Below, piece by piece: positions 1-7,539 of a DNA stretch of 16,328 nt (position 1 is the stretch's first letter; the number at the start of each line of letters is the position of its first letter). The position numbers and the translations under genes were made by a program. Source of the stretch: Sporomusaceae bacterium (GTDB lineage Bacteria > Bacillota > Negativicutes > DSM-13327); the NCBI GenBank assembly GCA_027492445.1, contig JAPUES010000115.1:1-16328 (forward strand), read 5' to 3'. The notes below the pieces were generated by a model that was not told the origin of the DNA, did no database searches, and saw only the letters and a program-made list of their open reading frames with translations.

Positions 1-194
1 GGAATCAGAAAGTATAACACTTTCCGATTCCAAGCAAGAGCAACTAAGGCTTGGCTGAGGCCAAGTTTTCTATGCGGAAAGGTAGTCAAGAGTGTGGGAT
101 AATGTTAAAATAAGGGGTGCAATTCCTCACTACACTCAGGTTTTCTATGTGTAAGTACGTTATTATTCTATAAATCACGGTTAAGGAGGTCATT
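1..194 (+). promoter_or_regulatory. Structured leader upstream of cbiL, class unknown
   Basis: This gene-free stretch is rich in inverted repeats. Bases 1-13 pair with 19-31 (one A/C mismatch, loop ATAAC). CCAAGC at 30-35 can pair with GCTTGG at 49-54. The overlapping CTTGGC at 50-55 can instead pair with GCCAAG at 60-65 to give a tight stem followed by TTTTCT, so the two folds exclude each other, as in attenuators. GAGTGT at 90-95 pairs with ACACTC at 132-137. GTTTTCTATG occurs twice, at 65-74 and 140-149. Its place before a corrin operon suggests cis-regulation. GGTGCAATTCC at 116-126 resembles part of the cobalamin riboswitch core, but the rest of that consensus is not found, so I do not call it one. 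Part of it could be the end of an upstream gene's transcript. Confidence 0.45.
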
Positions 195-902
195 ATGTCG
201 GGAATTTTTTATGGTGTTGGTGTGGGGCCAGGTGATCCACAGCTCCTTACATTAAAAGCAGTAGAAGTAATAAAACACGCTGATGTGATTATTGCTCCAA
301 AGACGGAGAAAAAAGAAGACAGTACCGCATTATCCATTGCTCGTCCTTATTTAAAGGAAGATGTGGAAATTTTGAAATTGGTTTTTCCTATGGTGAATGA
401 TACGACTACATTGACAGATGCCTGGGAAAATAATAAAAATAGTATCCTTGCCGAACTTACAGCAGGGAAAAAGGTCGTCTTTTTAACTTTAGGGGATCCT
501 ATGTTTTATAGTACTTATATGTATGTTTATCGCTTGCTAAAAGACTCAGGTTTTGCGATTGAAACGGTGCCTGGTGTACCGGCTTTTTGTGCCATTGGCA
601 GTCAACTTGGACAACCATTAGCAGAGGGAACGGATGTACTTAGCATTATTCCAGCTACGATGCAAGAAGATGAAATGGATAAAATTTTATCCATTGCAGA
701 TAATGTTGTATTAATGAAGGTCTATAAGAATTTTGCAAAAATTGTAGAAAAACTAAAACAGCATGGATTTGGTGACAATGCTGTTATGATTAGTAAATGT
801 GGCTTGCCTGATGAGCAGGTTAGCTATAATTTAGAAGAAGTAGATGCAACGACGGTCAATTATTTATCAACAATTTTAGCCAAAAAACGTACTCTTGGCT
901 AA
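195..902 (+). CDS. cbiL: Cobalt-precorrin-2 C20-methyltransferase
   Basis: This cytoplasmic SAM-dependent enzyme methylates C-20 of cobalt-precorrin-2 to give cobalt-precorrin-3 in anaerobic cobalamin synthesis. The 235-residue length is normal for the CbiL/CobI group. Family motifs are clear: the N-terminal glycine-rich GVGVGPGDP (7-15), LTLGDPMFYST (97-107) and VPGVPAFCA (125-133), all typical of tetrapyrrole methylases (PF00590). The CobI (aerobic) and CbiL (anaerobic) enzymes are hard to tell apart by eye. The adjacent cbiK, a class II cobaltochelatase used in the early-insertion route, favours CbiL. AAGGAGG at 183-189 lies five bases before the ATG and fixes the start. cbiK follows after 65 bases with no terminator between, so the two are probably co-transcribed. 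The structured leader just upstream may control both. Confidence 0.93.
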   Translation: MSGIFYGVGVGPGDPQLLTLKAVEVIKHADVIIAPKTEKKEDSTALSIARPYLKEDVEILKLVFPMVNDTTTLTDAWENNKNSILAELTAGKKVVFLTLGDPMFYSTYMYVYRLLKDSGFAIETVPGVPAFCAIGSQLGQPLAEGTDVLSIIPATMQEDEMDKILSIADNVVLMKVYKNFAKIVEKLKQHGFGDNAVMISKCGLPDEQVSYNLEEVDATTVNYLSTILAKKRTLG

Positions 903-967
903 GCAATCATAACGAGAGTTTTCTTAGAAGCATTGCACATGTTAAACTGAGTGAGGAGTTATACATA

Positions 968-1891
968 ATGAATGGTTTTTTATTTAAAGTAGCCATGAGT
1001 ACTCTGGTTACGGTAAGCTTAGTTGCCGCTAGTAGTCTATTGGCTAGTCCAATCCTAAGTGCGGCGTCTATAGAAAAAGAACAAAGTAAGAAAGCTATCA
1101 TTGTAGTTAGTTTTGGTACAACCTTTGCTGAGGCCTGCAAATCTTGCATTGAAAGTGTAGAGAATCGCATTAGCGAAACTTTCCCTGACTATGATGTTTT
1201 TAGAGCGTTTACCTCTAAATTTGTTATCAAACGTTTGGCAGAGCGAGATCAAATTTATGTAAGTGATTTAGACACAGTCTTAACTAAATTACAGGCAGAG
1301 GGTTATAACGAAGTGATTATTCAAACAACCCATTTAACGCCAGGGGAAGAATATGATAAGAAGGTATTGGCGACGGTAGAAAAATTTAGATATTCTTTTG
1401 CTAACATTGCAATCGGCCGTCCAGTACTATATTATAATGGTACAAATGACAAACCTAACGATTTTGCTATTGCCTTAGAGGCACTTAAAAAACAAATGCC
1501 TGGGCAGCTAGAGGATAAGACAGTTGTTTTTATGGGACATGGTTCACCACATCAACACAATCCAGCTTACCAAAGTATGCAAGAACATTTTGATGCAATT
1601 GGACTGCAGGCTGTTGTAGGTGTGGTAGAGGAATCAGATTATCCAAATCTTGAGGATGTTCTAAGAATATTGGACGAGCGGAATGTGAAAAAGGTTATTT
1701 TGATGCCAATGATGGTGGTCGCTGGTGATCATGCGAATAATGATATGGCTGGTGACGATAAGGATTCTTGGAAAAACCAATTTATTGCAAAGGGCTATGA
1801 AGTGGAAACCTATCTTCATGGCTTGGGTGAAAATAAGGCATTTCAGGATATTTATGTAGAGCATGTACGTGATGCGATGAATGGACTATAA
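968..1891 (+). CDS. cbiK: Sirohydrochlorin cobaltochelatase, probably exported (CbiK type)
   Basis: CbiK inserts Co2+ into sirohydrochlorin, the step before CbiL. The 307-residue protein carries the class II chelatase fold. GHGSPH supplies one expected catalytic histidine (H191) and GDHANND the other (H255); the 64-residue gap is close to that of the His145/His207 pair of Salmonella CbiK. HLTPGEEY (122-129) is also typical. The first 33 or so residues are extra compared with cytosolic CbiK. They hold a lysine, a hydrophobic stretch (about 9-30) and a small-residue end (LSAAS) that reads as a Sec signal peptide. Desulfovibrio vulgaris has a comparable periplasmic form (CbiKP). The start is supported by GAGGAG at 953-958, nine bases before ATG. 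Export would separate it from the cytosolic CbiL next door, so it may act in cobalt or haem/tetrapyrrole handling instead of only synthesis. The family is certain; the location is inferred. Confidence 0.92.
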   Translation: MNGFLFKVAMSTLVTVSLVAASSLLASPILSAASIEKEQSKKAIIVVSFGTTFAEACKSCIESVENRISETFPDYDVFRAFTSKFVIKRLAERDQIYVSDLDTVLTKLQAEGYNEVIIQTTHLTPGEEYDKKVLATVEKFRYSFANIAIGRPVLYYNGTNDKPNDFAIALEALKKQMPGQLEDKTVVFMGHGSPHQHNPAYQSMQEHFDAIGLQAVVGVVEESDYPNLEDVLRILDERNVKKVILMPMMVVAGDHANNDMAGDDKDSWKNQFIAKGYEVETYLHGLGENKAFQDIYVEHVRDAMNGL

Positions 1892-1911
1892 TATTCTTTT
1901 GAAAATAAAAT

Positions 1912-1953
1912 ATATAGGAAATGCCGGATACATTTATCCGGCATTTCCTATAT
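1912..1953 (+). repeat. 19-bp perfect hairpin between cbiK and btuF
   Basis: Bases 1912-1930 are the exact reverse complement of 1935-1953, around a four-base CATT loop. The centre of the stem is GC-rich (GCCGG). The right arm ends one base before the GGAGGA ribosome binding site of btuF. No run of T follows on the plus strand, so it is not a classic terminator for cbiK. On the minus strand a T-rich tract does follow, but no minus-strand gene ends here. Likely roles are protection of the 3' end of a processed cbiL-cbiK message, or control of btuF translation by placing a stem against its start. Confidence 0.8.
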
Positions 1954-1963
1954 TGGAGGACAG

Positions 1964-2932
1964 ATGAAAGGTAATTTTATAAAAATCCTATGTAGCATAG
2001 CTATCCTTAGTGTATTCTTTATTGGTTGTAACTTTCAAGGAAAGGAACGGCCAGTATACCAGTCAAGTGGAGAGTATTTAAGTATTACAGATGATTTAGG
2101 ACGAAAGATTACATTGCCGCAAAAGCCTAAGCGTATTGTAGTGTTATCTACATCCTTCCTCGATTTATTATACGGTGTCGGGGGAGAGGCTGTAGGAAGG
2201 CCTAGCTCTAAAGCACCATCCCTATTTCCTGCTTCCCAAGGAATAATGGAAGTAGGCTTTATCTATAATATAAATAATGAACAAGTATTATCCTTAGAGC
2301 CGGATTTAGTAATTGGTTCTCAAGGCATTCATGACAAGCTGATTCCTATATTTGAAAGTAGTAATATTCCGGTTGTCATGTTTAAAATGAAAACCTATGA
2401 TGAGATTCGGGAAAAAATAAAACTATTTGGAGCCATTGCAGGTACGTCAGGGCAAGCTGAGGAACGGATTCATAGGATGCAGCTAGCTATCCAAGGGGTA
2501 GTAGAAAAACTGCCCTCGCCTGCTAAAAAAGTTGTAATCTTACATGCTACGGCCAAAAATGTTACGGTGGAGCTAGATACCAGTATTGCTGGCAATGTTG
2601 CTAAACTTTTGAATCTGGAAAACATTGCTGTTGGCAGTAAAGCTCTCGATAGTGACCCAGAGATTACACCCTATAGTTTAGAAAAGTTAGTCCAAGGGGA
2701 TGCAGATATTATGTTGGTCGTGACCATGGGCAATATGGCTGATATTGAAAAACGCATGAAAACAGATCTTGCCAGTAACCCAGCATGGGCTGGACTACGG
2801 GCCGTACAGAATAATCAAATCTTTTTTCTGCCTTCCGAATTATTTCAACTCAATCCTGGCATTCGTTATCAGGAAGCTGTAGAATATATGGCAAAAACTA
2901 TCTATCCAGAGGTTTATGGCCATGTTAAATAA
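1964..2932 (+). CDS. btuF: Corrinoid-type ABC transporter substrate-binding lipoprotein (BtuF-like)
   Basis: This is a substrate-binding protein of the periplasmic-binding family PF01497 (BtuF/FhuD/FepB), 322 residues. The N-terminus is a lipoprotein signal: a positive start, a hydrophobic core (5-20) and the lipobox FFIGC with lipidated Cys22. The mature part opens with the usual segment reading ITDDLGRKITLPQKPKRIV (about 41-59), followed by a conserved LEPDLVI stretch. It would capture substrate outside the cytoplasmic membrane and pass it to BtuC/BtuD. Corrinoid is the best substrate guess because cbiL and cbiK lie just upstream; Fe-siderophore, haem or a cobalt chelate cannot be excluded from sequence. 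GGAGGA at 1955-1960 lies three bases from the ATG, directly after a 19-bp hairpin. The 3' end overlaps btuC. Confidence 0.85.
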   Translation: MKGNFIKILCSIAILSVFFIGCNFQGKERPVYQSSGEYLSITDDLGRKITLPQKPKRIVVLSTSFLDLLYGVGGEAVGRPSSKAPSLFPASQGIMEVGFIYNINNEQVLSLEPDLVIGSQGIHDKLIPIFESSNIPVVMFKMKTYDEIREKIKLFGAIAGTSGQAEERIHRMQLAIQGVVEKLPSPAKKVVILHATAKNVTVELDTSIAGNVAKLLNLENIAVGSKALDSDPEITPYSLEKLVQGDADIMLVVTMGNMADIEKRMKTDLASNPAWAGLRAVQNNQIFFLPSELFQLNPGIRYQEAVEYMAKTIYPEVYGHVK

Positions 2933-3938
2933 AGAGATGTTTTCCAATCATACTATAAGTCAACGAGGTGTCTGGCGAATAGCGGTACTAGTGATTTTTA
3001 CGTTGCTGGCCCTTGGTGGTTTGATTCTTAGTTTAACCAAAGGAGCATTGGCTATTAGTTTGCAAGAGATTGTAGGGGCAATTTTCTATGATCATGCTGG
3101 GGCTACTGGACAAGTAATTTGGAATATTCGCTTGCCTCGGACTCTAGTCGGTGCTTTGGTGGGGATGAATTTAGCCTTAGCAGGAGCTATTTTGCAAGGG
3201 GTTATGAAAAACCCCTTAGCGGATCCTCATATTATTGGGATTTCATCAGGCGCAGGCCTTGCCGGGGTAACCATTATGGTGCTATTTCCCCATCTAGAGT
3301 ATTTGGTTACTCCTATGGCTTTTGTCGGTGCTATGGCAGCTGCAATCTTTATTTATATACTGGCCTGGAAGGGTGGCATTCGCCCAGTACGCATTATCTT
3401 AGCTGGGGTTGCCGTATCTGCCTTTTTGAATTCTGGTATTTCGGCCTTGATGGTCTTTTATAGTGATCGGGTGCATGGCGCGCTCATGTGGATGGTAGGG
3501 GGCTTATCGGCAAGAAGTTGGCCCCATCTTGCTATTATTTTACCTTATACAGTAGTGGGCGGGATGCTAGCACTGCTTGGTGCTAGGCGGCTTAATATTT
3601 TAAACTTAGGGGATGATATTGCTCGAGGATTGGGGCTTAATGTAGAAGTTTCTAGGCTGGCTCTGACAGCAGTAGCTGCGTTGTTAGCCGCAAGTGCTGT
3701 TAGTGTAGTGGGTTTACTAGGATTTGTAGGACTGATTGTGCCTCACGGGGCTAGACTACTTGTTGGGTCGGATTATCGGTACTTATTACCTGCCTCTGCC
3801 ATTTTAGGCATGGCAGTCGTTACAATAAGTGATACCTTAGCAAGGGTCGCATTTTCACCTATTGAAATTCCCGTCGGCATTATTATGGCCTTTGTCGGTG
3901 CACCTTTCTTTTTATATTTACTGAGGAGGGATGCATAA
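2922..3938 (+). CDS. btuC: Corrinoid-type ABC transporter permease (BtuC-like, FecCD family)
   Basis: This multi-pass permease (PF01032, FecCD/BtuC) forms the channel for substrate delivered by the BtuF-like protein. It has 338 residues from the chosen start and the pattern of about ten membrane helices usual for the family. Hallmarks are NPLADP (97-102) with the following GISSGAGLAG, the GFVGLIVPHGARLLVGSD segment (267-284) near the ATPase-contacting cytoplasmic loop, and EIPVGI (315-320) near the C-terminus. An in-frame ATG at 2916 would add two residues, but AGAGG at 2908-2912 is only three bases from it and nine from the ATG at 2922, so 2922 is preferred. The gene overlaps btuF by 11 bases, and its TAA shares one base with the btuD ATG, indicating translational coupling. 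Confidence 0.88.
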   Translation: MLNKEMFSNHTISQRGVWRIAVLVIFTLLALGGLILSLTKGALAISLQEIVGAIFYDHAGATGQVIWNIRLPRTLVGALVGMNLALAGAILQGVMKNPLADPHIIGISSGAGLAGVTIMVLFPHLEYLVTPMAFVGAMAAAIFIYILAWKGGIRPVRIILAGVAVSAFLNSGISALMVFYSDRVHGALMWMVGGLSARSWPHLAIILPYTVVGGMLALLGARRLNILNLGDDIARGLGLNVEVSRLALTAVAALLAASAVSVVGLLGFVGLIVPHGARLLVGSDYRYLLPASAILGMAVVTISDTLARVAFSPIEIPVGIIMAFVGAPFFLYLLRRDA

Positions 3939-4729
3939 TGGCAATTATGAAAGCAGAAAAATTAAGTCTTAGTTTTGATGGAAAAGAAGTTTTGAAACAT
4001 CTGACTATCGCCGTAGAAAAAGGCCAAATTATCTCCATTATCGGCCCTAATGGCTCAGGGAAAAGTACGCTGCTAAAAGCCTTATCCCGTAATGTAAAGC
4101 CAGATAAAGGTATGGTGTTTTTGGAAGATGTTGATTTAGCAAAGCTAAGCTCTAAAGTAATTGCCCGCAAAATGGCGGTATTGCCTCAGTCCCCACAAGC
4201 TCCTAAGGATTTAACGGTTAGGGATTTAGTAGAATACGGACGCTATCCTCATCAAAGTTGGTGGCAGGGTAAGTCAGGGGAGGATGATGCATGTGTGACA
4301 TGGGCACTTTCCCAAACAGGACTTACAGAAATGAGTGAGCGCATTGTCAGTACCTTATCTGGCGGTGAACGGCAGCGGGTCTGGATTGCCATGGCGCTGG
4401 CACAAAAACCAGAAATATTATTACTAGATGAACCCACTACCTATCTTGATATTTGCCATCAATTGGAGATTATGGAATTGCTAGCAGACTTTAATCAGGA
4501 TCATAATATTACGGTGGTAATGGTACTACATGATATTAATCATGCTGCTCGCTATTCGGATTGTATTGCCCTATTGCAGGAAGGACAGGTCTTTGCCATG
4601 GGATGCCCAAAGCAAGTGATTACGCCAGATAGTTTGCGCAGTGTCTTTCAGGTAGAAAGTGTTATTCGAATGGATGAGAAAGGGAAATCAGTAGTGGAGA
4701 TTACTGGTTTAACGAAAAAAAGAGGATAG
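3938..4729 (+). CDS. btuD: Corrinoid-type ABC transporter ATPase (BtuD-like)
   Basis: This cytoplasmic ATPase drives the BtuF/BtuC importer. In its 263 residues, all ABC motifs are intact: Walker A GPNGSGKS (36-43), Q-loop Q84, signature LSGGERQR (140-147), Walker B ILLLDE (160-165) and switch histidine H198 in LHDINHA. The segment RDLVEYGRYPH (95-105) is typical of the iron-siderophore/B12 importer ATPases. The start codon overlaps the btuC stop by one base (TAATG) and has GAGGAGG at 3923-3929, eight bases upstream. The next ABC ATPase begins only four bases after the stop, so the importer and the downstream ABC-2 pair are almost certainly made from one message. The substrate assignment rests on context. 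Confidence 0.88.
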   Translation: MAIMKAEKLSLSFDGKEVLKHLTIAVEKGQIISIIGPNGSGKSTLLKALSRNVKPDKGMVFLEDVDLAKLSSKVIARKMAVLPQSPQAPKDLTVRDLVEYGRYPHQSWWQGKSGEDDACVTWALSQTGLTEMSERIVSTLSGGERQRVWIAMALAQKPEILLLDEPTTYLDICHQLEIMELLADFNQDHNITVVMVLHDINHAARYSDCIALLQEGQVFAMGCPKQVITPDSLRSVFQVESVIRMDEKGKSVVEITGLTKKRG

Positions 4730-4733
4730 AAAC

Positions 4734-5573
4734 ATGATTCAGATTGAAGGTTTAGTGAAAAAATTTGAAGAGCGCACCGCTGTAGATGGTTTGTCCCTAC
4801 GGATTGAACAAGGCGAAATTTTTGGTTTACTAGGGCCCAATGGGGCGGGTAAGACTACGACCATAAGAATTCTTACCATGCTAACCCAGGCAACGGCAGG
4901 GAAAGTCCGCATTGATAATTGTGAACTTTCACTAAGTAGCCAGTGTATTAAAGCCGTTATCGGCGTCGTACCCCAACATTTTAATTTAGATATTGAATTG
5001 ACAGCCTGGGAGAATTTAGAGCTTCATGGAAGGCTTCACCATATGCCAGCCGAGGTTCGCAGACAGCGTATAAAAGAACTGTTAGAATATGTAGAACTTA
5101 GTGACCGGAGCAATGATATGGTGCAAAAGTTTTCAGGCGGTATGAAAAGGCGCCTAATGATTGCCAGAGCTCTACTCCATCAGCCTAAGGTACTATTTTT
5201 GGATGAACCGACTGTTGGTCTTGATCCCCAAGTACGCCGACGGTTGTGGGAACTCATTCGCCGTCTAAAAGGGCAAGGACTCACAGTGATGCTAACCACT
5301 CATTATATTGAAGAAGCGGAAAGCTTGTGTCAACGAGTGGCTATTATGGAAAAAGGTAAGCTCATTGCCTTAGACAGCCCAATGGCCTTATGCCAAGGGT
5401 TAGGTGCTTTTGTTGTCGCGTGGGATGAAAAAGAGGAAGTAAGAACAAGATTTTTTTCAGAGCGAAATAGCGCTGCCGAATTTGCTAGTACCTTAACCAC
5501 CACCACGACTTTGCGCCAAACCAACCTAGAAGATGTTTTCGTAGAACTTACGGGACGAAAGGTGGTAGGCTAA
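4734..5573 (+). CDS. ABC-2 type exporter ATP-binding protein (CcmA/DrrA/NodI-like)
   Basis: This is the ATPase half of an ABC-2 transporter, 279 residues. Motifs are Walker A GPNGAGKT (34-41), Q81, signature FSGGM (133-137), Walker B VLFLDE (153-158) and H190. Its closest visible style is the DrrA/NodI/CcmA class: the TTTIRILTML helix after Walker A, the DEPTVGLDPQVRR block and the C-terminal NLEDVFVELTGR tail. That class exports drugs, lipids, polysaccharides or haem-pathway factors, so it is mechanistically unlike the importer just upstream. AGAGGA at 4720-4725 lies eight bases before the ATG, within the end of btuD. The stop overlaps the permease start by one base. The cargo is not known. 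A link to corrinoids or tetrapyrroles is suggested only by operon membership. Confidence 0.88.
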   Translation: MIQIEGLVKKFEERTAVDGLSLRIEQGEIFGLLGPNGAGKTTTIRILTMLTQATAGKVRIDNCELSLSSQCIKAVIGVVPQHFNLDIELTAWENLELHGRLHHMPAEVRRQRIKELLEYVELSDRSNDMVQKFSGGMKRRLMIARALLHQPKVLFLDEPTVGLDPQVRRRLWELIRRLKGQGLTVMLTTHYIEEAESLCQRVAIMEKGKLIALDSPMALCQGLGAFVVAWDEKEEVRTRFFSERNSAAEFASTLTTTTTLRQTNLEDVFVELTGRKVVG

Positions 5574-6313
5574 TGCTATATGATATTTGGACAGTGTTCT
5601 GGCGAGAATGGTTGGTACTTAGACGGCGTATTGGCCGCTTTATTTTATCGAGAATGGTCTCCCCTGTACTTTATCTTGTGGCCTTTGGTTGGGGATTAGG
5701 ACGCAGTATTTCGGTGAATCAAGGAAGTTATTTGGATTTTATCGTTCCTGGTATTATTGCTCTAAACTCTATGAATATTAGTTTTAATTCCGTTGGCAGT
5801 CCTCTTAATATGAGCCGTTTGTATCATAAGACCTTAGAAGAATATTTAATTGCGCCCATTGGTTCGTTGGCCTTTGTGGTTGGAAAAGTGCTAGCAGGAG
5901 CTTTGCGTGGGCTGATTTCATCCGTCCTTATTATTGCCCTAGCCTATATTTTTGGTGCTCATTTAATTATAAATGCCTGGTTTTTGTTAGCCTTAGTCCT
6001 CAATTGCCTAGTTTTTGCTTCCATGGCGCTTGTAGCGGCAATGACCATGAATTCTCACGAAGATATGGCGAATTTTAATACCTATGTATTGCTGCCTATG
6101 TCCTTTTTATGTGCTACTTTTTTTGTCCCAGATCATTTGCCAGTTCCCCTCAACTGGATTATTGAAATTTTGCCTCTTACCCATGGGAGCCATGCTTTGC
6201 GAGGGGTTGCAACAGGCGGTGTAGTTCCCGTCTTTTCCTACCTAATGATGCTAGGCTATACTCTTTTATTTATGGGTAGTGGTGTATGGTTAATGAAAAA
6301 GGTACGTGAATAA
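5573..6313 (+). CDS. ABC-2 type exporter permease
   Basis: This is a 246-residue integral membrane protein of the ABC-2 permease family (PF01061, NodJ/DrrB-like). A short cytoplasmic N-terminus rich in arginine (WREWLVLRRR) precedes about six hydrophobic segments. The family-typical segment between helices runs SPLNMSRLYHKTLEEYLIAP (about 76-95). The PLTHGSHALRG motif before the last helix is also characteristic. The ATG shares its A with the stop of the ATPase gene (TAATG), so the two are translationally coupled and surely form one transporter. It is the last gene of the operon. Its final codons form the left arm of the terminator at 6301-6343. Substrate unknown. Confidence 0.87.
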   Translation: MLYDIWTVFWREWLVLRRRIGRFILSRMVSPVLYLVAFGWGLGRSISVNQGSYLDFIVPGIIALNSMNISFNSVGSPLNMSRLYHKTLEEYLIAPIGSLAFVVGKVLAGALRGLISSVLIIALAYIFGAHLIINAWFLLALVLNCLVFASMALVAAMTMNSHEDMANFNTYVLLPMSFLCATFFVPDHLPVPLNWIIEILPLTHGSHALRGVATGGVVPVFSYLMMLGYTLLFMGSGVWLMKKVRE

Positions 6314-6343
6314 GCATTAATGCTTAGCCACGTACCTTTTTTT
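6301..6343 (+). terminator. Two-way intrinsic terminator between ABC-2 permease and M20 genes
   Basis: GGTACGTG (6301-6308) pairs with CACGTACC (6329-6336). Inside this, TAAGCAT (6311-6317) pairs with ATGCTTA (6320-6326), separated from the outer stem by a 2x2 mismatch. Seven T follow on the plus strand (6337-6343). Five A precede it (6296-6300), giving a T run on the minus strand, so it can also stop the convergent M20 message. It is built into coding sequence: the left arm contains the last codons and stop of the permease, and the T run covers part of the M20 stop codon. Confidence 0.9.
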
Positions 6344-7508
6344 ACTTTACGAGTGCGAGAGTTGCTCGTGTCATAATTTCCATGCCATAAGCTAAGGATT
6401 GTTCATCGACATCAAATTTTGGATGGTGGTGTGGATGAACAATGCCTGCAGCCTCATTGCCGCTGCCGATAAACATAAAGGCACCAGTAATCTTTTCAAG
6501 ATAAAGGGAAAAGTCTTCTCCGCCCATGACGGGGTTAATCGTGAGCACATTTTCAGCGCCGAGGACCTCTGCTCCCGACTTAGCCAGAATCTTAGCAATG
6601 TCAGGATGATTAATTACAGGAGAAAAGCCTAAGGTTTTTTCAATGGTAAAGGTAGCACCTGCTGCTTGGCAAATTCCCTTTGTAATCTGCTCAATACGCT
6701 CAAAGAGGAGATTTCGCATAGTTTCGTCAAAGGAACGGACAGTACCATTGAGAAGGGCAGTATCAGGAATAATATTAAAGCTTTCACCCGCCTTGAAAAC
6801 ACCAAGAGATATTACACCTTGCTTCATAGGGTCAACATTACGGCTAACAATGGTATTTAAGGCAACGGCAATTTGTGCACCGACTAGCAGCGCATCGATG
6901 GTTTGATGGGGCATAGAACCATGGCCGCCTTTGCCTTGGATGCGGATCGTAAATTCATCAGGGGAAGCCATCATTGCTCCATAGGTGATGCCCATTGTTC
7001 CAACGGCAAGGGATTGCCATAGATGGGTGCCGATAATGGTATCAACACTTGTTAACGCTCCTTCAGCAATCATGGCAACCGCTCCCCCAGGAAAAGTCTC
7101 TTCACTAGGTTGAAACAAAAAACGGACAGTACCTGTAAGAGAATCTCTTAGTTCAACCAATATTTTTGCTACACCAATCAACATCGCAGTATGGCCATCG
7201 TGGCCGCAAGCATGGCATACACCGGGCGTTTGGGATTGATAAGACTGAGCGCATTCGTCTTGGAGGCCCAAAGCATCAATATCAGCACGAATGGCGACGG
7301 TCTTACCAGGAAAAGCACCCTGTAAATCAGCAATCACTCCAGTGGTGGCAATTTTCCTTGGTTGTAGTCCAAGGGAGGATAACTCTTCCATAATTTTTTG
7401 TTGGGTATTAAATTCTTGCTTGCTTAGTTCAGGGTGGGTATGGAAATGACGTCGTAAGGATACGACAGATTGAGAATGTTTCGTAACAAGATGGCTGATA
7501 ATCGTCAA
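6342..7508 (-). CDS. M20 family metallo-amidohydrolase (hippurate/aminoacyl amide hydrolase-like)
   Basis: This is a zinc-type amidohydrolase of peptidase family M20, subfamily D, that would remove N-acyl groups from amino acids or similar amides in the cytoplasm. At 388 residues it has the usual length. Visible metal and catalytic motifs are CHACGHDGH (98-106, with C101, H103 and H106), QPSEE (133-137), H162, the dimerisation-domain segment GGHGSMPH (about 194-201) and MGGEDF (about 328-333), plus a C-terminal HPHHHPKFDVDE. The Cys in CGHDGH is typical of the M20D group. The start is TTG at 7508, chosen because GGAGG (7517-7521 on this strand) lies eight bases upstream and no ATG fits. It is transcribed alone, away from znuA. 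The true substrate cannot be read from sequence. Confidence 0.9.
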   Translation of the reverse strand: MTIISHLVTKHSQSVVSLRRHFHTHPELSKQEFNTQQKIMEELSSLGLQPRKIATTGVIADLQGAFPGKTVAIRADIDALGLQDECAQSYQSQTPGVCHACGHDGHTAMLIGVAKILVELRDSLTGTVRFLFQPSEETFPGGAVAMIAEGALTSVDTIIGTHLWQSLAVGTMGITYGAMMASPDEFTIRIQGKGGHGSMPHQTIDALLVGAQIAVALNTIVSRNVDPMKQGVISLGVFKAGESFNIIPDTALLNGTVRSFDETMRNLLFERIEQITKGICQAAGATFTIEKTLGFSPVINHPDIAKILAKSGAEVLGAENVLTINPVMGGEDFSLYLEKITGAFMFIGSGNEAAGIVHPHHHPKFDVDEQSLAYGMEIMTRATLALVK

Positions 7509-7539
7509 TGTAAGTGCCTCCGTTTGTTATTTTAGTCTC

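Noticed and set aside
106..140. Cobalamin riboswitch core (GGTGCAATTCC) upstream of cbiL
   Set aside because: Only this short fragment matches. The following GC-rich block with CCCGCCACTG-like sequence and the rest of the consensus are absent, so it is kept only as an unassigned structured leader.
907..1252. Minus-strand open frames across the start of cbiK
   Set aside because: They are antisense to the coding and signal-peptide region, without motifs or ribosome binding sites.
1912..1953. Intrinsic terminator for cbiK
   Set aside because: The stem is strong but no T run follows on the plus strand; the next bases are the btuF ribosome binding site.
3119..3463. 114-codon open frame on the plus strand inside btuC
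   Set aside because: It is an out-of-frame shadow of a well-conserved permease gene, with no start signal.
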